64,000 nucleotides of DNA from an uncultured Erythrobacter sp. (GTDB lineage Bacteria > Pseudomonadota > Alphaproteobacteria > Sphingomonadales > Sphingomonadaceae), in the NCBI GenBank assembly GCA_937969505.1, contig CALBWA010000013.1, positions 124,001 to 188,000 of the forward strand, given 5' to 3'. This document shows positions 41,415 to 51,424 of this stretch, one piece after another; position 1 is the stretch's first letter; every line of letters begins with the position of its first letter. Under the pieces are notes generated by a model that had not been told where the DNA came from, ran no database searches, and saw only the letters and a list, made by a program, of their open reading frames with translations. Made by a program: the position numbers and the translations under genes.

Positions 41415-41528
41415 TTGTCGTAGGCCTCTAGGACATGGTTTGAGGTGGGTTACGGTTATTACCTGAAACGTATCTTCGATAGCTGTTCAATGACAGGCCG
41501 AAGAACAGAATTTAGGGATTATCTGCGG

Positions 41529-42599
41529 ATGGTGGGAAGAGTGCGTAAAAGGGCCTGGCACGGCATCGTGATAGCTGCGAGCGTGTTATTAGCCGGTTGC
41601 GGGGCCTCGGAAGTCGAAGAGCCAGAATTGGTCCGGCCTGCAAAATTGCTGGTCATTGAAGCTTCAAGCGATCGACTGGATGTAAGTTTCCCGGCGATTG
41701 TCGAGGCGCGTAACTCCTCGACGCTGACCTTCCAAGTTGGTGGATTGCTGGAAGAGTTTCCCGTCGCCGAAGGACAATTCGTTCGCAAGGGTCAGCCTAT
41801 CGCTCGGCTCGCACAGAGGCGTTATCAAAACGCCGTCAACTCAGCCCAGGCGCAATTCGCTACGGCGCAAGGCGAATACGACAGCGCCAACGCATTGCTT
41901 CAGGAAGATGCGATTGCCCGCATTGTGGTGCAGCAAAGGCAGGCGCAGAGAGATGTCGCAGCGGCTTCGCTAGACAGCGCCAAAAAAGATCTGGCGGATA
42001 CGGTTCTTCGTGCGCCCTTCAGTGGCATCGTCGCTGAAAAACTAATCGCGAGGTTTGAGAATGTTCAACCTCAGCAAGACATTATCACTCTGCAGTCCAC
42101 TGGGGCAGCAGAAGCAGTTGTGAGCATTCCTGCGAGTCTAGTGCCGCGCTTTGCCAATCGCCCCGCTACGAACGAGTATGTTGTCTTGTCCGGCGCGCCC
42201 GATGTTCAGATACCCGGCCGGTTTTTATCGGCCCGAACTCAAGCCGACACCCAATCTCAAACTTTCACCGTGAAGTTCGCCTTTGACCCTCCACCCGGCG
42301 TTACCGTGCTTCCCGGAATGACTGGCACCGTCTTTGTTAGTCGAGATCTGCTTGAGGAGGAGCTCCAAGGCGACGGAATTAGCATCCCGGTCGGCGCAAT
42401 ATTGTCAGACGGCAAAGCGCGCTTCGTCTGGGTCGTGGACCGCAAGTCCATGACGGTCGCCAAGCGGCAAGTAACCGTTGGCTCTGGCGCAGGCGGCGAG
42501 GTGCCGATTACCGATGGTCTAAAGGCTGGCGAGACCATCGTCTCAGCAGGCGCCGCCTACCTTCATGAGGGGATGAAAGTTCGTCCTCACGAAGGCTGA
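41529..42599 (+). CDS. RND efflux periplasmic adaptor (lipoprotein)
   Basis: LLAGCGAS lipobox; AKLLVIEASSDRLDVSFPAIVEARNSSTLTFQVGG...GQFVRKGQPIARL. Confidence 0.92.
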   Translation: MVGRVRKRAWHGIVIAASVLLAGCGASEVEEPELVRPAKLLVIEASSDRLDVSFPAIVEARNSSTLTFQVGGLLEEFPVAEGQFVRKGQPIARLAQRRYQNAVNSAQAQFATAQGEYDSANALLQEDAIARIVVQQRQAQRDVAAASLDSAKKDLADTVLRAPFSGIVAEKLIARFENVQPQQDIITLQSTGAAEAVVSIPASLVPRFANRPATNEYVVLSGAPDVQIPGRFLSARTQADTQSQTFTVKFAFDPPPGVTVLPGMTGTVFVSRDLLEEELQGDGISIPVGAILSDGKARFVWVVDRKSMTVAKRQVTVGSGAGGEVPITDGLKAGETIVSAGAAYLHEGMKVRPHEG

Positions 42600-42610
42600 G
42601 GGGCCGCAAA

Positions 42611-45600
42611 ATGGACGCTGCTGAGTTCTCAATCAAGAACCGTCTGATCATGTTCATTATCATCACGCTGGTGATGGTGGGCGGCTGGTATAGCTATCAA
42701 AACATCGCTCGGTTTGAAGACCCTGAGTTCACAATCCGCACTGCTCAGGTCGTCACGCAATATCCTGGCGCGACACCGGAGGAGGTCGCCAACGAGGTAA
42801 CCGAGACACTCGAAAGCGCCATCCAGCAATTGGGCGAAGTAGACGAGGTGCGCTCGGTTTCATCAGCGGGTCGTTCTGAAATCAGTGTCGATATTCTCTA
42901 TAGCGCGTCGCCTACCAAGGGCGATCTCCAGCTCATCTGGACCAAGCTGCGTAACAAGGTGAATGACGCCACTGGACAATTGCCGCCCGGTGCCAGTCCG
43001 CCTTATGTCGCGGACGACTTTGGGGATGTTTACGGCCTTTCCTATCTGGTGACTGGAGATGGATATTCGCCAGCGGAAGTCCACGAATATGTGCGCGGCC
43101 TCAGAACGGAGCTGCTTGAGGTGGACGACGTCGCGAAGGTCCAGCTGTTCGGTGCGCAGCAAGAGGCGATCTATGTTGAGGTCTCTCGCGAACGAGCCAA
43201 CGCGCTTGGGCTGTCGGTTGAGCAAATCTATTCCGATCTCTCGCAGCAAAACTCGGTAGCATCCGCCGGTGATGTGAAGTTCGGCGATCTGCGCACACGC
43301 TTGCAGATTACTGGCGACATCGGGTCCGTCGAGGCAATCCGTAACCTTGTGATTTCAACCGCGACATCTGGGCAGATCGTGACCTTGCGCGACGTTGCGA
43401 CCGTAACGCGAGACTACATTGATCCGCCCGCCAATCTGGTCCGTTGGAATGGCAAGCCTGCCATCGCTATTGGCGTGTCCAATGTTTCCGGCGCTAACGT
43501 CTCGAAAATGGGGGAGGCGATTGACGCCAAGCTCGAAGAGACAAAAGCGCTTAGACCGCTCGGCATTGAGGTCCACGAGTTCTATCACCAAGGCAAAATA
43601 ACGACCGAAGCAGTGTCGAACTTTGCGGTGAATGTGGTCGCCGCGCTGGTGATCGTCCTCGTCACGCTATTCTTCTTCATGGGCTTGCGATCAGCGATCA
43701 TCATCGGGGCAACGCTGGTTGTGACCATCGCCGCGACGCTCGCCGTCATGTTTGTCTGGGGCATTCCGATGCACCGGATCTCGTTGGGCGCGTTGATCAT
43801 CGCGCTGGGCATGCTGGTCGACAATGCGATTGTCGTGACCGAGGGGATCCTCGTTGGCACGCAGCAGGGCCGCAAGAAGCTCGAGATCGCGAAAGAGATC
43901 GTCCAGCGCACCAAATGGCCGCTGCTGGGCGGAACACTCGTTGGCATCATCGCCTTTGCCCCGATTGGCTTTGCCCCCGGATCGACCGCTGAGTTTACCG
44001 GCGATCTGTTCTGGGTGGTGATGATCTCGCTTTTGTTCAGCTGGGTGTTTGCGATCACGGCGGTGCCGATGTTTGCCGACATGCTCTTTAAGGAAAGCGT
44101 AGGCCCGGTTGAGGAGAAGCCGGAGCACCCGTTCTTCACACGCTATCGCAATATGATGAAGCAGGTTTTGGCGCGATCAAACCTCGCGATTCTAGCCGTG
44201 GTCGGCATGTTCGTTCTGGCTATATTCGGCTTCAATTTCGTCAAATCGGGCTTCTTCCCGCCGTCAACCAGCCCGCAAATCGTAGTCGATTTCTCGATGC
44301 CGGAAGGCACCGATATTTCTGTGACAGACGCCAATATGCGCGCGCTCGAAGGCTATCTCGACGAGCTTGAAGGCATTGAAGGTGTGCAGACCCTCGTGGG
44401 GCAAGGCACGCTGCGATACATGCTCGTCTACGCGCCTGAATCGCCAAGCACCGCTTACGGCCAGTTCCTGATTAAGACGGAAAGTTATGACGCCATTGCG
44501 GGTCTACTCCCGCAAATCCAGCAGCATATCGACGGCAATTTCCCCAACGCGCAGGCGAAGGTCTGGCAGTTCCAATTGGGGCCCGGCGGCGGCTCGAAAA
44601 TTGAGGCTGAGTTCTCTGGTCCGAACCCAGTCGTTCTGCGTGAGCTGGCCGACAAAGCAAAAGCGATCATGGCGAGCGATGGGCGCGCCATCTCTATTAA
44701 GGATGACTGGCGTCAGCCGGTCAGCATCGTCGAGGTGGTTTACGATGCGGACAGCGGTAGGCGGCTGGGCATATCGCGTGAAGACCTTGCGAATGCGCTG
44801 CGGACCAATTTCTCTGGCCGCGATGTTGGCGTCTACCGCGAAGGCGATCAACTGATACGCATTATCTCGCGCGCACCGGCCCGAGAACGGTTGGACGAGT
44901 CTTCTCTGCGAGGAGTGCAAATCCTCAGCCAGTCGACCGGTCGCTCAGTCCCCATTCTTGAGGTTGTTGATGGGTTTGAGACCGTTTGGCAGAATGCAAA
45001 ACTGCGCCGGATTGATCGGGTTTTGACCATCAATGCACAAGCAGACCCTCTGCCGGGTGAGCTGGCCTCAAGTCTGTTCGAGCGACTACGTCCACCGATC
45101 GAAGACATCCCGCTGCCTGATGGATACCAGCTGAAATGGAATGGCGAATTTGGCGATAGCGCAGAGGCCAACGAGAGCTTGGCCAGCACCTTGCCGCTGG
45201 GTTTCCTCGCGATGGTTCTGGTCGTGGTGGTGCTATTCAATGCGTTGAAGCAGCCATTGGTCATCTGGCTGATTGTGCCGCTGGCGCTGATCGGCGTGGT
45301 GATTGGACTACTTGTGACTGACACCGCGATGGAGTTTATGGCAATCCTAGGGCTGCTTTCTCTTTCGGGCCTGCTGATCAAAAACGCGATTGTTCTGGTC
45401 GATCAAATGGATCTCGAAATCCGCGAAGGAAAGCCACGCTTCGATGCGGTGCTCGATTCCGCGGCCAGCCGCGTCAGGCCTGTTATGATGGGCTCGCTCA
45501 CGACTGTTCTTGGCGTTATTCCACTCTTCCTCGATGCGTTCTTCAAGTCGATGGCGGTGGTGCTGGTGTTTGGCCTCACCTTCGCGACACTGCTGACATT

Positions 45601-45721
45601 GGTGATCCTCCCGGTCTTTTACGCCAAGCTCTTCGGCATCACTGCGGGCGAGACGGCACATGCTGATGAACTACCGGAAGAGCTGCCCGGCGAGTTGCCT
45701 GAAGAAGGAGCGGTCACATGA
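42611..45721 (+). CDS. RND efflux inner-membrane permease
   Basis: 1036 aa; ARFEDPEFTIRTAQVVTQYPGATPEEVANEVTETLE; GALIIALGMLVDNAIVVTEGI; repeated AcrB-like halves. Confidence 0.95.
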   Translation: MDAAEFSIKNRLIMFIIITLVMVGGWYSYQNIARFEDPEFTIRTAQVVTQYPGATPEEVANEVTETLESAIQQLGEVDEVRSVSSAGRSEISVDILYSASPTKGDLQLIWTKLRNKVNDATGQLPPGASPPYVADDFGDVYGLSYLVTGDGYSPAEVHEYVRGLRTELLEVDDVAKVQLFGAQQEAIYVEVSRERANALGLSVEQIYSDLSQQNSVASAGDVKFGDLRTRLQITGDIGSVEAIRNLVISTATSGQIVTLRDVATVTRDYIDPPANLVRWNGKPAIAIGVSNVSGANVSKMGEAIDAKLEETKALRPLGIEVHEFYHQGKITTEAVSNFAVNVVAALVIVLVTLFFFMGLRSAIIIGATLVVTIAATLAVMFVWGIPMHRISLGALIIALGMLVDNAIVVTEGILVGTQQGRKKLEIAKEIVQRTKWPLLGGTLVGIIAFAPIGFAPGSTAEFTGDLFWVVMISLLFSWVFAITAVPMFADMLFKESVGPVEEKPEHPFFTRYRNMMKQVLARSNLAILAVVGMFVLAIFGFNFVKSGFFPPSTSPQIVVDFSMPEGTDISVTDANMRALEGYLDELEGIEGVQTLVGQGTLRYMLVYAPESPSTAYGQFLIKTESYDAIAGLLPQIQQHIDGNFPNAQAKVWQFQLGPGGGSKIEAEFSGPNPVVLRELADKAKAIMASDGRAISIKDDWRQPVSIVEVVYDADSGRRLGISREDLANALRTNFSGRDVGVYREGDQLIRIISRAPARERLDESSLRGVQILSQSTGRSVPILEVVDGFETVWQNAKLRRIDRVLTINAQADPLPGELASSLFERLRPPIEDIPLPDGYQLKWNGEFGDSAEANESLASTLPLGFLAMVLVVVVLFNALKQPLVIWLIVPLALIGVVIGLLVTDTAMEFMAILGLLSLSGLLIKNAIVLVDQMDLEIREGKPRFDAVLDSAASRVRPVMMGSLTTVLGVIPLFLDAFFKSMAVVLVFGLTFATLLTLVILPVFYAKLFGITAGETAHADELPEELPGELPEEGAVT

Positions 45722-47142
45722 GCCAATCGGTGACGAAAATTGCTCTAATCGCAGCGTCGACCGCGCTCCTGGCCTCATGCGTATCTGTCAGTGCCGTCAA
45801 TGACGATGTGGCTGTGCAGCGTGCCAGCGAGAGCATTCCGACCTTCCCCCCTGAGTGGACATCGGCTCGCGAAAAACTGGGTGATGTTCAAGTCGGCTGG
45901 ATCGCAGCCTTTGAAGACCCAGCCCTTGAGCAGCTTGTCGAAGAAGCTCAACGCAACAACCGCAATCTGCTGGCAGCAGCAGCCAATGTTCGCCGCTCAT
46001 GGGCGCTTGCGCGACAGGCAGGTGCGCCGCTTCTCCCCGCCGTTGGAGCGAGCGCTGGTGCATCGCGGCAAGGCCCCCTTGAAGGACCGGGTGATTTCTC
46101 AAGCTTTGATGCTGGCATTCAAGTTTCTTACGAGGTCGATCTGTGGAACCGGATTGCTGCGGGGCAAGCTGCTGCTGTCGCAGGCGCAGAGGCCGCCGAG
46201 GCGGATTACCGTTTCACTCAATACTCCATCGCCGCAGCGGTAGCCCGTAGCTACTTTCTCGCCATTGAAGCGCAGGAACAAGTGGCCGTTGCCCGCAGCG
46301 TCACCGATGCACTCTCCGAGATTTTCCGCATTGTAGAGCTGCGGTATCGTTATGGCTTTGCTTCGGCTTTTGACGTGTCTCTTGCCCGCGCTGATCTGGA
46401 AACCGCCAAGGATAGTCTGGCAGCAGCCAAGAATGGCGAGATAGAAGCTTTGCGCGCTCTTGAAGCATTGGTTGGCCGCTACCCAAGCGGGCTGGTCGAC
46501 ACGGCGCAGCAGCTGCCGCAACAACCGGCGCCTCCAGGTGCAGGACTGCCGTCTGAATTGCTGGAGCGTCGACCCGATTTGATCGCTGCAGAGCGGGACA
46601 TTGCCGCTGCGCTAAATGCTAGGTCACAAGCTCGCGCCGCCCGCCTGCCCAGCCTTTCTCTTTCCGGCAGCATTGGCGGTGCTTCAAACCAGCTTGAGAA
46701 CGTGCTCGATCCGTCCAATGTGGCATGGGCGCTCGCCAGCAATATCCTCGCGCCGATCTTTCAGGGCGGCGCGCTCGATGCTGCGGTCGACGTGAGCGAG
46801 GCTGATGTTGATGCGGTCGTGGCGATTTACGCTGATACGGCGATTACTGCCTTTAACGAGGTTGAAGCAGCCTTGGATCGCGGTGTTTATCTGCGTGACC
46901 GGCGTGAGGCTCTTGAGCAATCGGCGGAAGAATCGCGCAACGCCCTGCGCCTGTCGAACCTGCAGTATCGCGAGGGTGAGATTGACCTGATTGACGTGCT
47001 GAGCATTCAGCAAAGAGTCTTCGGCGCAGAAAGCAGTCTGCTTGCGATCAAGCGTGCGCAGCTCAACCAGTATATCGAGCTGAGCCTCGCGCTAGGTGGT
47101 GACTGGCAAACCGCACCATTGGCGGAACAGGCAGGCGAATAG
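45718..47142 (+). CDS. outer-membrane efflux factor (NodT/OprM family lipoprotein)
   Basis: LLASCVSVSA lipobox; VSYEVDLWNRI; LPSELLERRPDLIAAERDIAAALN. Confidence 0.93.
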   Translation: MSQSVTKIALIAASTALLASCVSVSAVNDDVAVQRASESIPTFPPEWTSAREKLGDVQVGWIAAFEDPALEQLVEEAQRNNRNLLAAAANVRRSWALARQAGAPLLPAVGASAGASRQGPLEGPGDFSSFDAGIQVSYEVDLWNRIAAGQAAAVAGAEAAEADYRFTQYSIAAAVARSYFLAIEAQEQVAVARSVTDALSEIFRIVELRYRYGFASAFDVSLARADLETAKDSLAAAKNGEIEALRALEALVGRYPSGLVDTAQQLPQQPAPPGAGLPSELLERRPDLIAAERDIAAALNARSQARAARLPSLSLSGSIGGASNQLENVLDPSNVAWALASNILAPIFQGGALDAAVDVSEADVDAVVAIYADTAITAFNEVEAALDRGVYLRDRREALEQSAEESRNALRLSNLQYREGEIDLIDVLSIQQRVFGAESSLLAIKRAQLNQYIELSLALGGDWQTAPLAEQAGE

Positions 47143-47148
47143 CACGCC

Positions 47149-48366
47149 ATGGAGATCGTCGGAGGCAATACACTTCAGCTCGACGATTTCGTCACACTAA
47201 CGCTTGGCATCATCGTTTTGTTCGCCGGGATCACCGTGACAAACCGGATCGCGTTCCTGCAGAAATACAACATCCCGGAGCCTGTGACCGGCGGGATTGT
47301 CGCCTCGGTGCTTGGCCTACTCGCATATCTCATATTCGACTTTGAGATAGAGTTCAGCCTCTATGCTCGCGATATTTTCCTGATCTATTTCTTCACTGCT
47401 ATCGGTATCAATGCCCGCCTTGCCCAACTGCTTGCCGGCGGCAAGCCGCTCCTCATCCTGCTGGGTTTGACGCTTGCCTATTTGGCGCTGCAAGACGGGG
47501 TTGGGTATGCCGCTGCCTCGGCTATGGGTCAGCCTAGCGGTGTTGGCGTATTGGTGGGCTCAGCCTCGCTAGCGGGCGGGCACGGGACAGCGATTGCATG
47601 GGCCCCTACCATTGCCGAGCAGCAGAACGTGACAAATGCGCTAGAGATTGGTGTTGCGGCAGCCACGATCGGGCTGGTGATCGCCAGTCTGCTGGGCGGG
47701 CCAATCGCGAAGTTCCTGCTGACGCGCTATCACCTCAAGACTGAAGACGAAGGCGATTTGCTTGTTGGGATCGAGCGCGACAAGCAGGACGCAACATCTA
47801 TCACCCACCTCAATTTGATGGGCGCGATCCTTGTCATCCATATCGCCATGATACTTGGCTTTGTGCTCAATGAGATTATCGCAGAGCTCGGGCTCAAACT
47901 GCCGTTGTTTGTCTCATGCATGATCGCCGCGATCCTGATGACCAATACCATTCCCATGATTTTCAAACGTATCGCTTGGCCAACGGGATCGAAGGCGCTG
48001 GCTCTGATCTCGGATTTCTCGCTCGGCCTGTTTATCGCCATGTCCTTGATGGGCATGAAGCTATGGGAAGTCGCCGGGCTGGCCGGGCCGCTCTTTGGCA
48101 TTCTCGCCGCGCAAGTGGTCGTCGCGGTTTTGTTCATCCTGTTCGTCGTCTTCCCGCTCATGGGAAGAAACTATTTTGCCGCAGTCCTATCAGCAGGCTT
48201 TGCGGGCTTCTGCCTTGGCGCAACGCCGACCGCGATCGCCAACATGTCCGCTGTCACCAAGACGCACGGCCCCGCACCGACCGCGTTCATCATCGTCCCA
48301 TTGGTTGGCGCATTTTTTGTCGATGTCGCCAACGCCTTCCTCATCCAGTTCTTTCTTTCGCTTTGA
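47149..48366 (+). CDS. gltS: sodium/glutamate symporter (GltS family)
   Basis: IPEPVTGGIVASVLG; FFTAIGINARLAQL; GSASLAGGHGTAIAWAP; GATPTAIANMSAVTKTHGPAPTAFIIVPLVGAFFVD. Confidence 0.92.
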   Translation: MEIVGGNTLQLDDFVTLTLGIIVLFAGITVTNRIAFLQKYNIPEPVTGGIVASVLGLLAYLIFDFEIEFSLYARDIFLIYFFTAIGINARLAQLLAGGKPLLILLGLTLAYLALQDGVGYAAASAMGQPSGVGVLVGSASLAGGHGTAIAWAPTIAEQQNVTNALEIGVAAATIGLVIASLLGGPIAKFLLTRYHLKTEDEGDLLVGIERDKQDATSITHLNLMGAILVIHIAMILGFVLNEIIAELGLKLPLFVSCMIAAILMTNTIPMIFKRIAWPTGSKALALISDFSLGLFIAMSLMGMKLWEVAGLAGPLFGILAAQVVVAVLFILFVVFPLMGRNYFAAVLSAGFAGFCLGATPTAIANMSAVTKTHGPAPTAFIIVPLVGAFFVDVANAFLIQFFLSL

Positions 48367-48393
48367 CTTTCAAACTTCGACCAGGAGATACCC

Positions 48394-48975
48394 ATGCGTA
48401 GACTTATGATTGCAATCGCCGCTTCGAGCTTAGCTTTGGCAGGGTGCGCCACGACAGGGTCGCCGATCACTACTGACTTCGATCAGGCGCAGGATTTCTC
48501 CAGCTACAAGACTTTCGCGTGGGCTGGTGAGCGGCCTATGTTGGCATTTGGTGACCGCCTCATTCCCGCAGCTATCCAATCTGAGGTCGCGGATTCGATC
48601 AAAGAAGATCTTGCGGCAAAAGGCTATAGTTTCACTGAGGATCTGGCTGAAGCAGACTTTGCGGTCTCCTTCACAATTGGAACGAGGGACAGCATCGAGT
48701 TTCGCGAACCGCTTGGGGCCTTTTGGGAGAATAGCGCGAGCTGGCGCTGGGGTGGCCGCTTCTGGCCCTCTGTTCGCACACCGACGATTTCTCGCATGGA
48801 GTTTCGCGAGTATACGGAAGGAACGCTTTCGGTTGACGTCTACGATGTGAGCCGCAAGTCGCCCGTTTGGCATGGCGTTGGTAGCCGCAATCTGTCACGC
48901 TCTGAAATCCGTGGACGAACCAACACCGCCGCCGAGGATGTGAAAACGATCCTGGCAGGATTTCCACCCAGCTGA
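48394..48975 (+). CDS. DUF4136 domain lipoprotein
   Basis: LALAGCATTGSPITTDFDQAQDFSSYKTFAW... Confidence 0.85.
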   Translation: MRRLMIAIAASSLALAGCATTGSPITTDFDQAQDFSSYKTFAWAGERPMLAFGDRLIPAAIQSEVADSIKEDLAAKGYSFTEDLAEADFAVSFTIGTRDSIEFREPLGAFWENSASWRWGGRFWPSVRTPTISRMEFREYTEGTLSVDVYDVSRKSPVWHGVGSRNLSRSEIRGRTNTAAEDVKTILAGFPPS

Positions 48976-48988
48976 GGTTTGTAAGAAA

Positions 48989-49504
48989 ATGTCAGAAGCA
49001 AGCTCAAGAAATGAGACATTTGCCCTGCTCAAGGACAGCCTTGATGAGGCGCAAATTTCTGTGCGCGCATACGACACCAAGGCGCAAATTGTGGGTGTCG
49101 GCTATATCTTTGCGCTGAATGTAATCGGCGACATTGCGCGGCTTTCGCCAGACTCAAGCGCGGGCGGTTTCGCCACGATCATCGCCGCTTGGGTGCTCGT
49201 TATCGTCCCGATCGCTCTGTTCGGTTACGTTCTCTACCCCGTTCGCAAATCAGAGGCGGATGAGACTGATGACGGCCGCAAGCACATCTTCTTCCTGCAC
49301 CCAGGGCGGTATGGTTCGGCGGAGCAGCTCATCTCAGCAGCGCGCGACTGTGACCCAGTCGATGAGATCGCACATGAACTGATCGAAATTTCATTGCTAC
49401 GGGAAAGTAAACGCAAGCGTTTTGTCACTGCGCTTGCGTCAGCAGGGATTACATTTGCAGTGCTGTTCGCAAGCCAACTCTTGATGAGTGCGGGTTTGCT
49501 GTGA
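48989..49504 (+). CDS. Pycsar-effector-like (PycTM/DUF5706-type) transmembrane protein
   Basis: ISVRAYDTKAQIVGVGYIFALNVIG...(TM)...KHIFFLHPG...IAHELIEISLLRESKRKRFVTALASAGITFAVLFAS. Confidence 0.55.
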   Translation: MSEASSRNETFALLKDSLDEAQISVRAYDTKAQIVGVGYIFALNVIGDIARLSPDSSAGGFATIIAAWVLVIVPIALFGYVLYPVRKSEADETDDGRKHIFFLHPGRYGSAEQLISAARDCDPVDEIAHELIEISLLRESKRKRFVTALASAGITFAVLFASQLLMSAGLL

Positions 49505-49511
49505 GCCGCAC

Positions 49512-49862
49512 CTAAGACGAATGCATATGGGTCTTGAGAATATCCAAGGCCTTGGCATCAGGCTTATCAAGGCATTCCTGCATCGTGTTGATCACGGCCA
49601 CTTGCACCGCGCGGGGTGACATCGTGGCTTCGCCTTTTGCGCCGCTGGCATAGCCATACAGCAGAACTAGCGCGAAGGCTCGGTCATCTTCGCCCAGCGT
49701 CACAACATCCCAGCAGCGAAGCTCAGCAAGTGAGAGAGTTTCAGTCGATTCAAGGCCAGATGTTTGGCCTTCAGCTGCCTCGTCTTGTGCGGCTACCGGG
49801 GCAGCTACAATCGCGGCTGCAGCAATCGAAAGTCCGAGTGTTTGAAGTATTTTCATTGTCAC
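49512..49862 (-). CDS. HdeA/HdeB-like exported protein
   Basis: signal peptide; LSLAELRCWDVVTLGEDDRAFALVLLYGYASGAKGE...VINTMQECLDKPDAKALDIL. Confidence 0.65.
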   Translation of the reverse strand: MTMKILQTLGLSIAAAAIVAAPVAAQDEAAEGQTSGLESTETLSLAELRCWDVVTLGEDDRAFALVLLYGYASGAKGEATMSPRAVQVAVINTMQECLDKPDAKALDILKTHMHSS

Positions 49863-49867
49863 TGCTC

Positions 49868-50287
49868 CTACCGTGCCGAAGCCATACAGGCGTCTAGCTC
49901 AAGGCGATAAATGCGCGCCTTGCGTCGTTCTTCTTTGCGCGCTTCACCGCGTTTGATTGCGCCAACAATACCGCCAATGATCGCGCCGCGTCGTTCGGCA
50001 CGCTTGCGTTCGTTGCGACTGTCACCGGAAAGGATTGAACCAAGCGCTCCAAGGCCCGAACCTTTCGCCGCGCCTTCGAGCGCGCCACCCGGCAGGTAAC
50101 GATCTGGCACCCGGCCTCTATATCCTGAAAAGCCCACCGCTCGTTCGTGGCAATATCGGTAATTGTCTCGCTCATCGTAGCGGTCATATCGCCCCTGAGC
50201 GCTCGCTGACGAAGCCACAAGCGCGATCACCGCCGCAGTAGCTAATCCTATCGCGCGTGATTGGGAGCTTGTTTTCGCTTTCGGCAT
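49868..50287 (-). CDS. glycine-zipper exported protein
   Basis: signal peptide; GALEGAAKGSGLGALGSILSGDSRNERKRAERRGAIIGGIVGAIKRG. Confidence 0.65.
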   Translation of the reverse strand: MPKAKTSSQSRAIGLATAAVIALVASSASAQGRYDRYDERDNYRYCHERAVGFSGYRGRVPDRYLPGGALEGAAKGSGLGALGSILSGDSRNERKRAERRGAIIGGIVGAIKRGEARKEERRKARIYRLELDACMASAR

Positions 50288-50414
50288 TTCAATCCTCCCT
50301 GTGGCACAAGCAAAGAGCTTATCCTGATCTATGGAATTGTCTATCAGAAGCTGCCGAAACACCGTGTCCTGCAACTTTCCGACAAAAGCTCGCGAAAGTC
50401 CGTATAGTTGCCGA

Positions 50415-51173
50415 ATGCATGGCAATCGCTCAACTGTTTCAGACATCACAGACGATGTGACAACAGCCTTCCAAAGAGAAGTCGTCCGGTGTGAGCGGAT
50501 TGCCAGTCTCAATCAGCTTTGCTTGCGATTTGCCAGCCGCATAGGCGCAAAAGCGCTCGCTTATCATCACTTGCCAGCAATCGGTTCGCCAGATCCGATC
50601 GGCCTCAATGTCATATGCGTCGGTTTTCCAGCCGAACTTGTAAGCCACTTTGAAGACAATCGCTTGATACGGATCGAGCCGACCATCCACGAGATATTGT
50701 CAGGCGGGAAAGCGCGGTGGTGGGATGACACCGGGCCCCCGAAGAAAATGAGCAAAGCCGAACGCGAATACCTCGAGTATGCGGCAAGCAAGGTCGGTGT
50801 AGGGCTGCATCTTCCTGCTTACGGTCCGCGCGGGCGAGAAGGATACATATCAATTGGTTTTGGCGACCAAAAACCTGATTTCGATGATGAAGTGATGGGA
50901 GCTTTGCAGCTCTGCTGCCAACTCGCGCATCAGCACTATTGCCGGTTGTTGTATAAGCCCCTCGCGCCGCGTGTGCGCTTGTCACCGCGTGAGAGGGAAA
51001 TCCTCTCCTGGGTCGCGGAAGGCAAGAGCAATGGCGTGATCGCAGAGATCCTGCAGATCTCAGAAACCAGCGTGATAACCTATCTGGAGCGCGCCTTCAG
51101 AAAGCTCGAAGTCGGCAACCGTGTGACAGCCGCAATGCGCGCATCAACGCTCGGCGAGCTCCGGCATATGTGA
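50415..51173 (+). CDS. LuxR-family regulator with autoinducer-binding-like domain (LuxR solo)
   Basis: HTH: LSPREREILSWVAEGKSNGVIAEILQISETSVITYLERAFRKLEVGNRVTAAMRA; N-terminal autoinducer-binding-like domain; in-frame alternative start at 50331. Confidence 0.85.
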   Translation: MHGNRSTVSDITDDVTTAFQREVVRCERIASLNQLCLRFASRIGAKALAYHHLPAIGSPDPIGLNVICVGFPAELVSHFEDNRLIRIEPTIHEILSGGKARWWDDTGPPKKMSKAEREYLEYAASKVGVGLHLPAYGPRGREGYISIGFGDQKPDFDDEVMGALQLCCQLAHQHYCRLLYKPLAPRVRLSPREREILSWVAEGKSNGVIAEILQISETSVITYLERAFRKLEVGNRVTAAMRASTLGELRHM

Positions 51174-51424
51174 GGCTTCGCGGGTGGATTTGGTGTGCCT
51201 TGAACAGACGTCGGAATGGCCGCTTCCACTCCCAGAATGCGACGTTCGGCGATGGCTTGATGTGGGCCGATTGCTGTCAGGCTGCTTTTGGCCAATCACA
51301 GCTATAAACCAGACATTTTGCTTACGACCTATTTGCGGACACAAAAGGCCAATGAGCAGAATTACCCCCGCTTCTCGGTGTTGGCACCGAATCTAGCTCG
51401 CAATGAGCAATTTTCTTCCGCCCG

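Noticed and set aside
43585-44139. 184-aa minus-strand ORF within the RND permease
   Set aside because: Low-complexity Thr/Ala/Ser-rich reverse frame of transmembrane codons.
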